Positions 43,760 to 55,763 of a DNA stretch of 64,000 bases are shown here, in pieces. The DNA lies in the NCBI GenBank assembly GCA_022036555.1, contig CM039122.1, forward strand, positions 53,828,693 to 53,892,692. Direction: 5' to 3'. The translations under genes were made by a program, and so were the position numbers. Source of the stretch: Microstegium vimineum. Taxonomy: Eukaryota > Streptophyta > Magnoliopsida > Poales > Poaceae. How positions within the stretch are numbered: the stretch's first letter is position 1; each line of letters starts with the position of its first letter. The notes under the pieces were generated by a model. The model did not search any database and had not been told where the DNA came from. It saw only the letters and a program-made list of their open reading frames with translations.

Positions 43760-46700
43760 CTAATCCAAGGGGTGTCATTGAAGTCTCCACAGCAGATCTG
43801 ACAGGTCATCAGAAACAGGCTCTGGAGCGGGCAATGGAGGAATACAAGCGCTCATATCTTAGATCCTTCAACCTAAACGGGATCGGCGAAGCAGTACAGA
43901 AGCAAGATCCGCTGTCGCCACGGCAGGTTACTTTCAACGCCGATCCTGGTAAAATACAAGAGATGGTTAATTCTGCATTCAATAATGTATTGATTAGCCA
44001 ATCCAATGTGCTGTCCGATGCTGTATGCAATGCCGTCAAGCAAACTTTCAAGGGGCAGGCACCATATTATGTTGGTCCAGAGCATCGTCAACTCGGATCG
44101 GCATTTGTTGCGACTCCATCGGCGGTTCCAAGGGTGTCTTCACCGATTATGAACCAATCTACCGATGAGATCATGCCACCAAGATCGAGCCCGGCAAGCT
44201 TTACTCAGGTGAATGCAAATCTGGTGGCTTCAGCAATGTCCGGACCTGTCATCCAGAGTCAGTCAACTTCTGCCAGCTGGTGGGGATATGGCATGTCTCC
44301 GAATCCATCTACTGATTCCAGATCGGTCCAAGTCAACCATGCAGGGTGGGAAGTTCCTATGGCATCGGCAACATCCGTACAGCCGATGATTCTAGTGATG
44401 CATTACACTACGTCTTCTCCAACGGTGCAGTTGCCGACAGGGAATCTGCAAGCGGCAATACCCAAAGTACCGTACGCCCAACCATCGGCAAGTCACTTGC
44501 CGGTACAACAAAGTCCTGATGCTGTCAGTCTGCCCATGGTGGCAATGAATTATCAGGCGCCACAAGGACAAGCCTCAGCTGGCTATCAGTCGCCGGCAGC
44601 CGCTTGGCCGGTGCATCAAGGTGTGTCAATTGCCAATCAATCTGTATCGGCAAACACTGCTCAAATCATGGTACCCGTGAATCCAAGCAATCATCCAAGG
44701 GTACAACAAGAACAAGCGTCAGCCGGTTATCAGCTATCGGCAAACGCTTGGTCGATGCGACAAAACGTGCCAACAGTTAATCAACTTTTATCGGCAAATT
44801 CTTGGCCGATGCAACAAGGTGTCAGTCAGTCCGCATCGGCCATAGCTGCTCAACCCTTGGTACCTACAAATCAAAGTTATCACCCAGGGTACAAGAGTTG
44901 CAAACCTCAGCTGGCTATCAGTCACCGGCAACTGCTTGGCCGATGCAACGAGGTGTGCCGGTTGCCAATCAATCTGCATCGGCAATGACCACTCAAGATG
45001 TCGTACCCATAGGTCAAGGCGATCATTCAAGGGTACAAGGATGACAGATCTCAGCTGGCGATCAACCAATAGTGAATTCCTGGCCGATGCAAAGCGTGTT
45101 AAATACCAGTCAACCTGCATCGGCAATAGTTGCTCAACCTATGGTACTTACAGATCAACGCTATCATCCGAAGGCACCAGGGTTGTAATAGTCAGCTGGT
45201 TATCAGCCATCGATAAATCACATATCGATGACACCTAACGCGGGATGGGTTTGTCAATCGTCAATTCAGCAGCAATATGTGCAGCTTGAGCACCAAATGA
45301 CAGAGGTTGCACAGCTTCGTCCAGCGAGTCGTCCGAATGAAGTATTGGTACATCAACCGATAAGTACTACACTGCAATGCTCGCAGGAAAGAGTGTACAA
45401 TGAGACATCGGTACAGCAACCGATGAATGCAATAGATATAACGCCACGACACAAGCTAGCAACGACGCAAAATTACTCATCGGCGCTGCGGCCGATGCAT
45501 GGTGCTATCATGACTGGTGTTGTGCACGCGCCAATCACCCCAAGTGCTTTGACGTCAACATCTGGAGAGATGGATCAGCATACTCAGCCGAAAGGCATCC
45601 GGAATTGCTCATCGGTTAATCAGCCGATGTACAATATTCAGCAGATTGGTGTTACTGATATATCGGTTGCTCCGATTTGCTCGCCATAGGGATATGAAGT
45701 ACATCAACTAGTGGATATCCAGAGTGGCCCATCGGTCAATCAACCGATGCACAATATTCAACAGGTTGGTACTGTCGATGAGCCAATCGTCTCGGCCTAC
45801 TTAATGCAAAGACCTGGAGAGATGCACCAATCTACTCAGATAGTAGGCGTCCAGGATTGCTCATCGGTTAGGCAGCCGATGCATGATGTTCAACAGATTG
45901 ATGCTGCTGATGCATTAATGGCTCTGACTTCCTCACCATGGAAACATGAAGGAGCACATCCGTCTGCCCCACTAGAGAAGGAATCTGCGCATCGGCAAGG
46001 TCCGGACACAAAGGCGTTTTCGACCGAAAAGATAGAACACTCAGAGCTGGACGAAGAGCCAAGCCTTGATGTTGCCGAATTGGAGAAATTCGCCTTTGAA
46101 ATCATCGAAGCCGATCAGGATGTCAAGAAGACTTGGAGCGCAAGAGTGTTCTTTGTTGAACAAGGGGACTCCGGGTCAGGCGAGGAGACGAACGTCGGCA
46201 CTGTTGAATGGGTAAACGATGAGGGGCCGGTGCCTTGCGCGTTCAGCCAGAATAGGGCTGGAAGGTTCACCTTCGATGTCACGAAGGCCGATGGGATATT
46301 TGACTTATTACTTCAGGAAGGGCGGATTAAGCTAGCCCCTAATCAGGTAATTCCATCGGCCAAGGAACTCAAGGATGCCAGGTACTGCAAGTGGCACAAT
46401 ACAACTTCTCACATTACCGACGACTGCAAAGTGTTCAGGCAGCAGCTGCAGTCAGAAATTAACTCTGGACGGATCCAATTTGAAAATCCTAAAGTCCAAG
46501 AACCAGTGGAAATTGATCAGCGTCCGTTTCCAAATAATATGGTGGAGGCCGGTGGAAGAACTAAGGTGCTGACATCGGATGCTGCTAGGAAGAGTGCATC
46601 AGTAGATCCTGATCATCAAGTGGTTGAACGTGACGTCGGAAAGTTTGCCGATGGCAGGAAAAGCGAGAGAATTGCCGATAAAGATGCCTGTGTCAGCAGG

Positions 46701-47342
46701 GCTCTTGGTATAGTGATCACGCACAAGCTACCAAGGCGGAATTATCGGCAATCACGAGATGAACGATATCGGCAGGAAGAAAAAGAACATCGGGAGTGGC
46801 TTCGTTGGAAAAATCATTGGAAGTGTCCCTTCTTCATTCACTATTGGGAAGAAGGCATTAAGCTACCCACTGCCGATGACTGTCCTGAATGCAACGGGTA
46901 TCACACTGCCGATCAGTCAAGTAAACCTTGTTTGGATGACCAGGCATCTAGGTGCGCCAAGCCGCTCAGAGAGAGGAGATCGGTACATGGCCAACTGGGG
47001 GGCAAGCTTGATGCCCATAGCAGGCTTGGCGGGCAGGTTGATCAAGGGGAGAGCAAGGAGCAGACCAAAACAAAAACACCCAATGAAGAAGTGCTATCCA
47101 GAAATTCAAACATTGGAAGAGATGCCGATGTAAGTAATGAAAGGCAGCACCAGCCTGTCTGGAAAACCAAACTCTCTCAGTGGTGCCCTAAGGGTTTAAC
47201 AAAAACCCAGAAAAGAAGAATTCAGCGCCAACGCCGCAATGACCTGTACGGTGATGCAGAACTCTCAAGGGAGAAGCAGTGGAGGCCAAAGCGCAAGGAT
47301 GGAGATCCATCGGCAGATAACAATATTATGCCGATGGTCTAA
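43760..47342 (+). pseudogene. N1 gag remnant lacking the capsid domain
   Basis: The N-terminus (VIEVSTADLTGHQKQALERA) and C-terminus match N2 gag. The C-terminal parts include LLQEGRIKLAPNQVIPSA, the CKWHNTTSHITDDCKVF zinc-like motif, HREWLRWKNHWKCPFF and WCPKGLTKTQKRRIQRQR. The N2 start codon segment is absent. Between the ends, in place of the retrotransposon-gag capsid domain, there are Gln/Pro/Ser-rich tandem repeats. Reading is broken by shifts near 44930-45050 and 45190-45230 and by a stop at 45687. The C-terminal frame (45711-47342) ends at TAA 47340. No protease follows. The protein is not expected to assemble particles. Confidence 0.8.
44569..45910 (+). repeat. Tandem repeats in the N1 gag spacer
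   Basis: Two arrays. In 44569-45200 a unit of about 143 bp (one unit expanded to 189 bp) starts with CAAGC..TCAGCTGGCTATCAG; starts fall near 44569, 44712, 44901, 45046 and 45190. In 45470-45910 a unit of about 121-129 bp carries CATCGGTTAATCAGCCGATG followed by a CAATATTCAACAG-like segment (near 45603, 45724, 45853). Each unit includes an inverted ATCGG/CCGAT pair. Confidence 0.75.
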
Positions 47343-48008
47343 TCGAAGTCAATCTTGGACCTGCGGGCTTGGGGGCTGCAATCGGCAAATTGGCGATTTC
47401 AATTATTATACTTGGGGGCACCTACCGATGGTTTGTGTATGGGACGTTGTACTGCCGATAGGTTCGTTAACTGCCAGAAGATGGTTGTAAGAATGATTCT
47501 GCTGCGCTGGGAACCAAAGTGTGCGGTGCACGCGTTCTGGGAGTTACTCCTCGTACTCTTTGGTGGGTCTATCGGCATTGTTCTAATTCTGATCCGATGG
47601 AAGTGTGAAGCCTCGTTGCCGATTATTGTTACAGTCGAGCTAAATACCAGGGTCTATTAATAAGTTGGGATTAATCAGGATTTTAGCCGACTTGATGAGT
47701 TATGGTAATGATTGCCGATGACTGGGTGAACGAGTTTGCCGATGGCACTCTGGCGTGGAAGTTGATTTTACCGATCAGGATTGAATTCTAGGCCTGGGAG
47801 TGGTTTCCTAATCAAGTTCCTATCGGATAAGACAGGCTGCCTCCAGCAAAGCATACATTCCGGAAACTCTCGAAGGAGTTGACACATGACGTGCTCGTTT
47901 GGGTGCCGAGGAAAAGGAAAATATAAAACATCGGTAAAAAACAAACCGGCATTATATTACAAGTCAAAATCAAGTATCAGGTTACAGTTTTTGCCGATAC
48001 AATAGACA
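47343..48008 (+). other. N1 pol deletion scar
   Basis: Where N2 has protease to integrase (over 3 kb), N1 has only about 600 bp without an extended open frame. The segment 47735-47890 (GAGTTTGCCGATGGCACTCT, GGAAGTTGATTTTACCGATC, GGAAACTCTCGAAGGAGT) matches the last 200 bp of N2 integrase around 63550-63710. Pol was therefore lost by internal deletion rather than never present. Confidence 0.7.
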
Positions 48009-51000
48009 TTACAACAAGGAGTGGATAACTGATATCGCACGCAGGCGGATTTGCTCTATGTCGTCCATCTCCTTGGCATCGGCATCGGCAGAGCCCTCAA
48101 CCGGCTTGATTTTCTTCTTCAGTAGTATAGCCTGTCGTGCATTCTGGTCCCTTTCTTGCCGCAGGGCCTTGATGGAGTCGGATAGTTGAGCTCTTTGCTG
48201 GTTGGCTGCAGTCAGATCCCCCTCAACCTTCTGTAACTCCGCAAGCAGCTCCTCCTTCTTTGCCGACAGTCGGGAAATTTCTTGATCAAGGTTGCCGATG
48301 GAGACTTCTGCTTGGCCGATGCCTTTGTGCTTCTCATCGGTAATGTGTTTGAATTTAAGCTTCTCTTCTTCGCTCTTGGCTTGAGCGGCCCTATCAGCAA
48401 TACGATGGGCAAGCCTCTGATACTGGATCTGTTTGATGTCAATATAGGCTGCCTGGAGAAGGACTTCTGCCATATCGGTAGGGAGATGACTTTGGATGTC
48501 TTTGAAAGCAATCCTTGCTGCTGATGAGTCTTGAATAAGCTGGGATGTGTCTTGCTGCAACAAGGAAAGCAGTGCCTCAAGCTTGGTCTTGATCTCTGCC
48601 GATAGAGTTGGGACAGAGCTTTCTTCCTCCTCGTCATCGGGTACGTCAACCGAGAAGGAAAATAAGCTGTCTGCTTGGAGGGGGTCTTGGCGTCTATCTT
48701 CGTCTTGCGGGTTGAGGTTGAAGGAGAATAGACTATCCGGAGAATCTTGGGCCTGAAAACAGAAGGGTTATAATATGTTGATCGAAGGATTATGCTAGAA
48801 TTTTCAAGTGATTAACTTACCATCTTGAAACGGATTTCTTGCCTAGGACTTGGCATTCTAGATGGCCCAGCCTCGTCTTGGACATCGGCGGCGGTTGTCG
48901 ATGAATGAGCTTCTGCCAGAGGAGCAATCAACGCCGTTAGTGTTGGTAGTGTTGTTGCTGGCGTTGCTTCTGGCATGATACTTGATTGTGGCGGTGATGC
49001 CACTCTTTCATTGGGATCTTTGGAGGGTACCGATGCCGATGTTACCGTTGTCGCTACGACACGCGGAGCTGTCTCATAAGTAACTTTGACTGACGGCACC
49101 GATGCTGATGTTGCTTCAGCTGCTGCCGTGGGTGCAGTCGTCTCATTAGGGACATCGGCTGATGGTGCCGATGCCGATGCCGCCGCCACCGCCATTAACG
49201 GTGTTTCTTCGGGAGCTTCGGCTGACGGTGCCGATGCCGATGCCGCCTCTGCCGCCACAGCAGATAAGACTGTCTCCTGAATGAGGATGTCGTCCATCGG
49301 TTGATCTGGGATAGGAGCCGATGGAATTTCCGCCGACGACGCACCGACAGTTGGCGGTTCAACTTGTGCCGATGACGAAGATGGGCTAGCCAGCCTCAAA
49401 CGCCTTCTCTTCCTTGGCGCGACAGCGGAAGAAGATCCAGCCCGTTTCGACGAGGACTGGGGGGCATCGGCAGCCGAACTTGGAGGTGCTTGTTTGCTTG
49501 GGGCAGTTGCTGATGACCTCATAGCCTGAAAATATTCAATGCAAGTTACACGAAGTAAATGTTGCCGATTAAACAGTATATAATCGGTATGAGTGAAGGT
49601 GAGTTTACTGCAAGCACCCGCGTCAGGGCAGCAGCAGCGACCGATGTAGCCTTGGCTTTTGCAGGTGTCGGTGTGGGTACCTGTCGAGGGATGAAGGCAG
49701 CTAACGAGGGAGATTTATTGCCGATGAGTGATACGGGACTCATTATTCGAAGCTTGAAGGGCTTGCCGCTCTTGCTCATCGGAGGAATTGGGTCATCAAC
49801 CTGTCAAACGCAAGAAGGTTAAAATACCGATGGCGAAGATAAAAGTAAGGAATGCATCGGAATGAGGACTTACTGCGTCGTCGGGGATGATATGATCGGC
49901 ATCGATCATGTGCCGATAGTAGTGCGATGATTTGGCGAACAGTTGACACCTCCATTCTTGCCACCAGGACTTGTACTCGTTTGGGATAAAGGAGGTTGGT
50001 GACCAAGAGGACAAGTCAAGATCTGATACATCGGCATCGGCAGGAAGGTTGACAACCTTGTTCCAGTCCAGAGCACTAGAGAATGTTTGCCTGGGCTGCA
50101 CTACCTTGGAGTAACAAAGCTTGATCGGCAGTTGGCCGAACGCCAGTTGTCTTGCCGCTACCGATGGATAGTAAAACTCAAATGATGGAGGGGCGTTCTT
50201 TCCCGATCCAAATATGTTCACTGGGATAGCTCGAGGAGTGATGCTGGCCTCATCATTATCTGGTTTTCAGGTACATTCCCATCGGTAAGGTTAAATAGCA
50301 ATGGGAACTGGTTATCTACATCGGCATATGGCCACCAGAGCCGTTCTGTGGCAGGAATTCCATTGTAAAACTTCTGAAAGAAGAGACCGAATTACTCCGC
50401 ATCGGCATCGGTCCCTGGCAGCACAATAGTGGCCTCTCCAAAGTTGAGTGGAGGGCGAGTTGCCGATTCATCTTCCCCACACTGGTGGTCTTCTGGTATG
50501 TCTCTCGGGAAACGTTGGGCGAACAAGTCAAGTTGAAGTACTTTCTGCATATGTGCGTTCAGCCACATGTTGATGAACCATCAGGGGCCTCCAAGATTGC
50601 CGATGTGCTCACCTAGCAGTAACTTCTGGGATACTTGATGGAGGAGACGATATACCGATCCTAGAAGGTATCTGCCCAAGGGAAGCCTTGTCCCATCGGC
50701 AAGCAGCTCAGCTGCTGGGAGGTACATGGTAGTGGGTCCAACTGCCCTGCCACAGAAGATGAATTTGTCTAACCACATGTTCAGGAAGGTGGCATGCTCT
50801 CTCTGGTTTACCGATCCCGTTTTCTGGTATTCCTGAATGTAACCCGTCCAACCACCGATGTTCCGGGTATTTACTCTGTGCTCAGCTTTTCTATTGAATA
50901 AGGTGAAGGTGTCAGCAGAGGAGATGTCTAGGCCGGTCAGCATGTGGACATCGGCAAGAGTGGGGGTGGCTGGTCCATGTCGGAATAAGAAAGCGTTCAA

Positions 51001-51472
51001 GGTATCTGACCAGAAGTAGGAGGCGGCTATTAACATGTTCTCGTTCTTTTCCATGTCGGCAATAGAGAGCCTGATACATTGGTCCAAGCTGCACTCTTGC
51101 TAGTAGACTTGCTGCGCTCTGGCGACTCTAAGGTACCAGTTTTTCCACCCTTTGGTGGGTTTGGGCCATGATCGGAATGTGTCCTTCCACAATCCTAAAC
51201 CAAAACATTCAGATCTAAATGGGATCCGGTTGGTTTCCGCGTTGATTATATAACTGGGATCTGGATTCCCCATGGGGCCTAAACAGCTAAAGGTGGAACC
51301 AGTGAGTGGAATCACTACTTTGTTGTATAGCTCCTAGAGTTCGAAAGAAAGAAGAGGAAAAATCAGAGAAGGAACGGGGATAAATCTAGATTTGTGCGAG
51401 AAAAGTACCAGTAGAAGGTTGGATTGGGAAGGAAATAGGACTCACCTTGGGGATGTCAACTTGGATTGCCAT
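48009..51472 (-). pseudogene. N1 opposite-strand gene: plant mobile domain (PMD) protein
   Basis: Transcribed against the element. It starts at ATG 51472 (MAIQVDIPK, then GTGAGT donor) and ends at TAA 48011-48009. The PMD (aminotransferase-like, MAIN/MAIL1) region is clear: IAASYFWSDTLNAFLFRHG, TLADVHMLTGLDI, LPLGRYLLGSVYRLLHQ and, further on, SFIPNEYKSWWQEWRCQLFA. Downstream exons encode a Ser/Ala/Pro-rich segment with a basic PRKRRRLRLASPSS patch, then a C-terminal coiled coil (LSAKKEELLAELQKVEGDLT). Introns with good borders follow GATGACGCA, GTGCTTGCA and TTCAAGATG. The copy is damaged: TAG near 51104, TGA near 50581, TAA near 50392 and a probable frameshift near 50270. Host PMD proteins act in transposon silencing and genome stability in Arabidopsis; the role here is unknown. 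Confidence 0.75.
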
Positions 51473-51628
51473 CGGAGTAGAGGGAGTGCTTGCAGTTCGT
51501 CCTTGGATTGCGGGAGAGTACTGTTGCTCGAGTTCGTGTTCTTCGAAGCGGCTGGAGGTTGAAGACGATGGCAGAAAGGTGAAAGTGAAAGTGGACTCAG
51601 GGTGAAAAGTAGCATGGACCCCGGTAAC

Positions 51629-51635
51629 TTTTATA
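51629..51635 (-). promoter_or_regulatory. TATA box of the N1 opposite-strand gene
   Basis: On the minus strand TATAAAA lies 157 nt upstream of the PMD gene's ATG at 51472. It is separate from the element's LTR promoter and close to the spacing found for the G2 opposite-strand gene. Function is inferred. Confidence 0.55.
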
Positions 51636-51891
51636 AGCCTACTCAAGGGCATTTTGGGGTTCTGTTTCTTATTGCGCAGGAATGTGGAGAAACCCGCGGT
51701 AGATATGCGCGGTGATCGAGGTGGTCTGCAACTGTTTGTGCTACAATCGAGGGATTTTATTATTAAATTGCAGTTCCACATGCGGGGATTGAGGAAACCG
51801 TACATTTATCTCGGAGGTAACGGCTATAGTAACGGCTACAGCAACGGCTACAGTGGAGAGAATTTCGGCACGTAAAGTTATACGCTCCGAA

Positions 51892-51904
51892 ACTGGGGGG
51901 CATG
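51892..51904 (+). other. N1 polypurine tract
   Basis: ACTGGGGGGCATG directly precedes the 3' LTR. A purine-rich run ending at the LTR border is the plus-strand primer of LTR retrotransposons. Confidence 0.65.
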
Positions 51905-52988
51905 TGTTGACACCGTTTTTTGACACGTGTCAAGTGGGCTAAGGCTTAACTGGTTAATGGCCGTTCTCCATCGGCATCGGGAGATGTTGCCGATGAAAAA
52001 GTGCTGCGGAAAGACCAAGTGCGTTGCCGATGGAAGCTGATGAGCTTTGCTGATAAGTTAATTGGTGAAGTCTTGCTGAAACTGATTGCCGATGAAAAGT
52101 CATCGCCGATGACTTGCCGATTGCCGATGGAGGCTCGTTGCCGATTACCGATAGGAGATGGTTGCCGATTGCCAATGATGTTTATTGCCGATTGTCGACG
52201 AAGAAATGCTGCCGATTGCTGATCGGGAAAGTATTGCCGATGCCGATGGGCGTGACTTAGCACTTGGCGGCAGCGGAGGATTACAAGTGGCCAAAGAAGG
52301 AAGGTGCGGATTGAAGGGATCTGCCGATGGAAAGTTTTCATCGAAGAGGAGAGCAAGGAAACTGGTGTTTTGTACCAGTATTATTATAGTAGTTTGAGTC
52401 CGACTCTTGCATGGGTCGCTTATTTTCCTTTAAAATAGGTGTGTTTGTTTAGGAAATAAATATTGTTATCCGGCTCCTGCGCGAGTCAGTTTCCTTTAAA
52501 GTAGGGAGTTTGTTTTAGGAAAGATATGTGTCGTGTCTTTGTACAACTCTCCATGCGAGAGTATAAATATGTGCCCGAGGGCTATGGAATAAAGAATCAA
52601 TCCAATTCAAAACAAACCAATTCTACTTTTATCTTACTTTTATCGCAATTTACCCTTTTTATGTATTAGTTATAGCTTTCAACGAGTTCTTCAAGCTTTC
52701 GATGGGCTGCATCACCTTGATCTCCGTCAAATCCTTGCTAGTTCCGCGTGGGAGTACCTCTAGGCTTTGGCAATCCGGGCCAATCACTATTTGTCTCGTC
52801 TAGCTCTGCTCTAGTTACCCCTGATCAATCTGAGCCTTGACGTCCAGGCGCATCGCTATTGTCTCGTTCAATTCGTTCTAGTTATCATCCTTGTCGATTG
52901 ATTGGTCAAATCAACTGACACGCCCTCGACATCGAGCTTTGGGTAATAGCCTGAGGTGTTCACAGATCTGACGCTTTTTGTGTCAACA
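51905..52988 (+). repeat. N1 3' LTR
   Basis: 1084 bp, TGTTGACAC to TGTCAACA, followed by the CATAC duplication. It keeps a 23-bp segment (GGAAGCTGATGAGCTTTGCTGAT) missing from the 5' LTR. A TATAAATATG box lies at about 52562-52572. It carries the same TGCCGAT cluster in its first third. Confidence 0.9.
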
Positions 52989-52993
52989 CATAC

Positions 52994-55763
52994 ATACGAT
53001 GAGTTTTCATGGACTCCATCGTGGGCGACGGCCGATCCCGTCACCACCACTTCACCGGGCGAGCCAGAGCTGCCCCGTACGTGGGGCACGTTGCGGCGGC
53101 GCTTGGAGGAGGAAGACAGGGGTAGGCTCTTCCCCCACTTCTACCACGCCGACCCCGACTCGGACTCTCCCGACGAGAGTTACGACTCCACCCGGGAGTG
53201 CTTCCACCTCGATGAGCACCTCGATGAGCAAGCCGATCCTCTGGAGGATGTCGAAGACACCGCGGCCACCGAAGAAGGAAGGGGGACCAACGTCACGCCA
53301 GCTCGAGATGCCGTTCCCCCAAGTCCTGATAGAGCCGATCCACCCCCCGACGTCCAGATTACACAGGTCCGAGAGCTTCTCAGCAAGCTTGAGGAGGAGC
53401 GCCTGCGTCTTCAGCAGCTCGAACACGCCCTCGAGCGGGATCGAGGGCGTCCCCAGGGTGGAGGAGCTCGCGAGCGGGCCCGGGAAGTCCACCGGCAGAT
53501 CGTCGAGGAGGGGAACGTCGAACCCCGAGTCTTCAACCGCGCCAGCCAGAATGTCGTAGCAGCCGTGATGCTGCTCCGCGACATGCCGGCGCCATCGACC
53601 CCCCAGGCACGGCGTATCAGGGACGAAATCCAGGGGCTTCTCCAAAATGCGGCCGTACAGCAAGTGGAGAGCTCAGCCTTGAGGCGTTGAGGGGCTACCT
53701 CCGAGCGACAAGCAACGCCCTCTCGACAAAATCGGGAGGTCTCTGTCCACCAGAACAAGGCGCCCCAGGGCCAGGTTGAGCGTCGACCGGTTCAGGAACG
53801 CCTCGTCGACGACCTCCCCCCTCGGGTAAACAATCGACGTCGGTACAGCGACGCCGAGGCTCGAGGCTACAGCGCTCACCGAGGTGGGCGCTACGACAGC
53901 GACGAAGACCGATGCCGGTCTCCGGAGCCGCCGGGGCCCCGAGTCTTCGGTAGAACCATCCGGCGGGCCTCCCTGCCCGTACGTTTCTATCCACCCACCA
54001 GCCTGGTCAAGTACAACGGCGAAACCAAGCCAGAGCTCTGGCTTGCCGACTTTAGGCTTGCATGCCAGCTGGGTGGAGCCAACAATGACCTCGTCATCAT
54101 TCGGCAACTCCCACTGTTCCTCTCCGACACCGCTCGAAGGTGGCTCGAGGAGCTACCCCCGGACTTGATCCAGGACTGGTCCGACCTGGTCCGGATCTTC
54201 AAGGGCACCTACGAGCGGTCGAGCAACCCCTGGGACCTTCGCAGCTGCAAGCAGAAGCCAGGGGAGACCCTCCGCGCCTTCACCCACCGATTCTCGAAGC
54301 AACGCACCGCACTGACCCACATCTCCGACCACGAGGTCATCACGGCGTTCATCGCCGGGACAACCTGCAGGGAGTTGGTGCGGGAGCTGGGGCGAAACAC
54401 CCCCAAGACCGCCAACGAGCTCATGGACGTCATCGCCAACTACGCAGCTGGCGAAGAGGCCGTTGGCGCATTCTTCCAGATTTCCCCAGGGAAGGGGAAG
54501 GGCAAGGCAGAGGAGCCCGGGGGCTCGGACGATGGGCCCAAGAGAAACAATGGGCCCAGAAGGAACAACGACGGCAACGACGGCTGGAAGAAGAAGAAGA
54601 AGAACCAACCAGGCCGACGCAACGTCGAGCCCAACGTCGAGCACGACGACGAGCCCGATGACCTTGTCGCTGCGGCGGACAAGAGGAAGCCTCGAGGGCC
54701 CCCTCCCGATGGGGGCGTCTTTGATAAGATGCTAAAAGAGTCTTGCCCCTATCAAATGGGGTCGGCCAACCACCGCCTCGAGGACTGCCGCATGCTCCGA
54801 AAGCACTTAGTCCCTCCTGGCCTCAGGAGAGATGACGGCAAAGAGGACCCGCCCTGTGACGCCCACGTCAGGGGCGATGTCAAGAAAGGAGGCTTCCCCG
54901 AAATCCACGACTGCTACATGATCTACGAGGGACCCTCGACTCGCCTCACCACGCGCCAGTGCAAGAGGGAGCGTCGAGAAGTTTTTTCCGTTCGGGCCCA
55001 AGCCCCGCGGTACCTCGACTGGTCCCATACGCCGATCACCTTCGATCAGGACGACCATCCCGAGCACATCCCCAACGTAGGGGTTTACCCGCTCGTCGTC
55101 GACCCGATCATCCTCAACACCCGCCTCACCAAGGTGCTCATGGATGGCGGGAGCAGCCTCAACGTCATCTACGCCGAGACCCTCGACCTCCTGGGGGTCC
55201 CGAGGACCATGCTCCTGCCCAGCGCGGGGGGATTCCACGGGATCGTCCCGGGGAAGAAGGCACTCCCGATCGGCCGCATCAAGCTACCGGTCTGCTTCGG
55301 CGTCCCCTCGAACTTCCGAAAGGAAGAGCTGACCTTCGAGGTGGTCGCGTGGCGAGGCACCTACCACGCCATCATCGGTAGACCGGGATACGCCAAGTTC
55401 ATGGCGATCCCGAACTACACCTACCTCAAACTCAAGATGTCGGGACCCTCGGGGGTCATCACCGTCGACACTCCCTACGAGCACGCATACGACTGCGACG
55501 TCGAGTGCATGGAAAAAGCCGAGGCCCGTGAGGATTCGGCTATCCTCGCGGCCCTCGACGACTTGTCCGGAGAGATCCCCGACCCCAAGCGCCACGCTGG
55601 CAACTTCAAGCCGGCGGAAGACACAAAGACCGTCTCGCTCGACCCCGGCCTCGCGGATGGGAAGGTGCTGACGATCAGTGCCACCCTCGAGCCCAAATAG
55701 GAAGCAGTGCTCGTCGACTTTATCCATGCGAATGCCGACGTGTTCGCATGGAGTCCCTCGGAT
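52994..55763 (+). pseudogene. G1 gag-protease (continued) and start of RT
   Basis: One frame continues from 52994 to 55700, broken only by TGA at 53688-53690 and TAG at 55698-55700. It holds a coiled-coil-like segment (QVRELLSKLEEERLRLQQLE), the retrotransposon-gag domain (LVKYNGETKPELWLADFRLA, RRWLEELPPDLIQDW, FKGTYERSSNPWDLRSCKQK), a basic K/N/R-rich linker, a C..H..C-type motif (CPYQMGSANHRLEDC) and an aspartic protease (KVLMDGGSSLNVIYAETLDL ... IIGRPGYAKFM). After the TAG, EAVLVDFIHANADVFAWSPS opens the RT region and is cut at 55763 by N2. Motifs are otherwise intact. Confidence 0.85.

Larger units (their letters stand above)
42647..52988 (+). mobile_element. N1: non-autonomous Tat-like Gypsy element inserted in G1 gag
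   Basis: A 10,342-bp element with 1.06/1.08-kb LTRs (TGTTGACAC...TGTCAACA), the target duplication CATAC (42642-42646, 52989-52993), a primer-binding site and a polypurine tract. Its gag lacks the capsid domain that N2 has, and protease, RT, RNase H and most of integrase are missing. Only about 200 bp matching the end of N2 pol remain (47710-47900). A large opposite-strand gene (48009-51472) is retained. Mobility would require proteins from a relative such as N2. Confidence 0.9.

Noticed and set aside
44788..45126. Minus-strand frames across the N1 gag repeats
   Set aside because: Antisense shadows of the tandem repeats; no domain, and they are interrupted at repeat borders.
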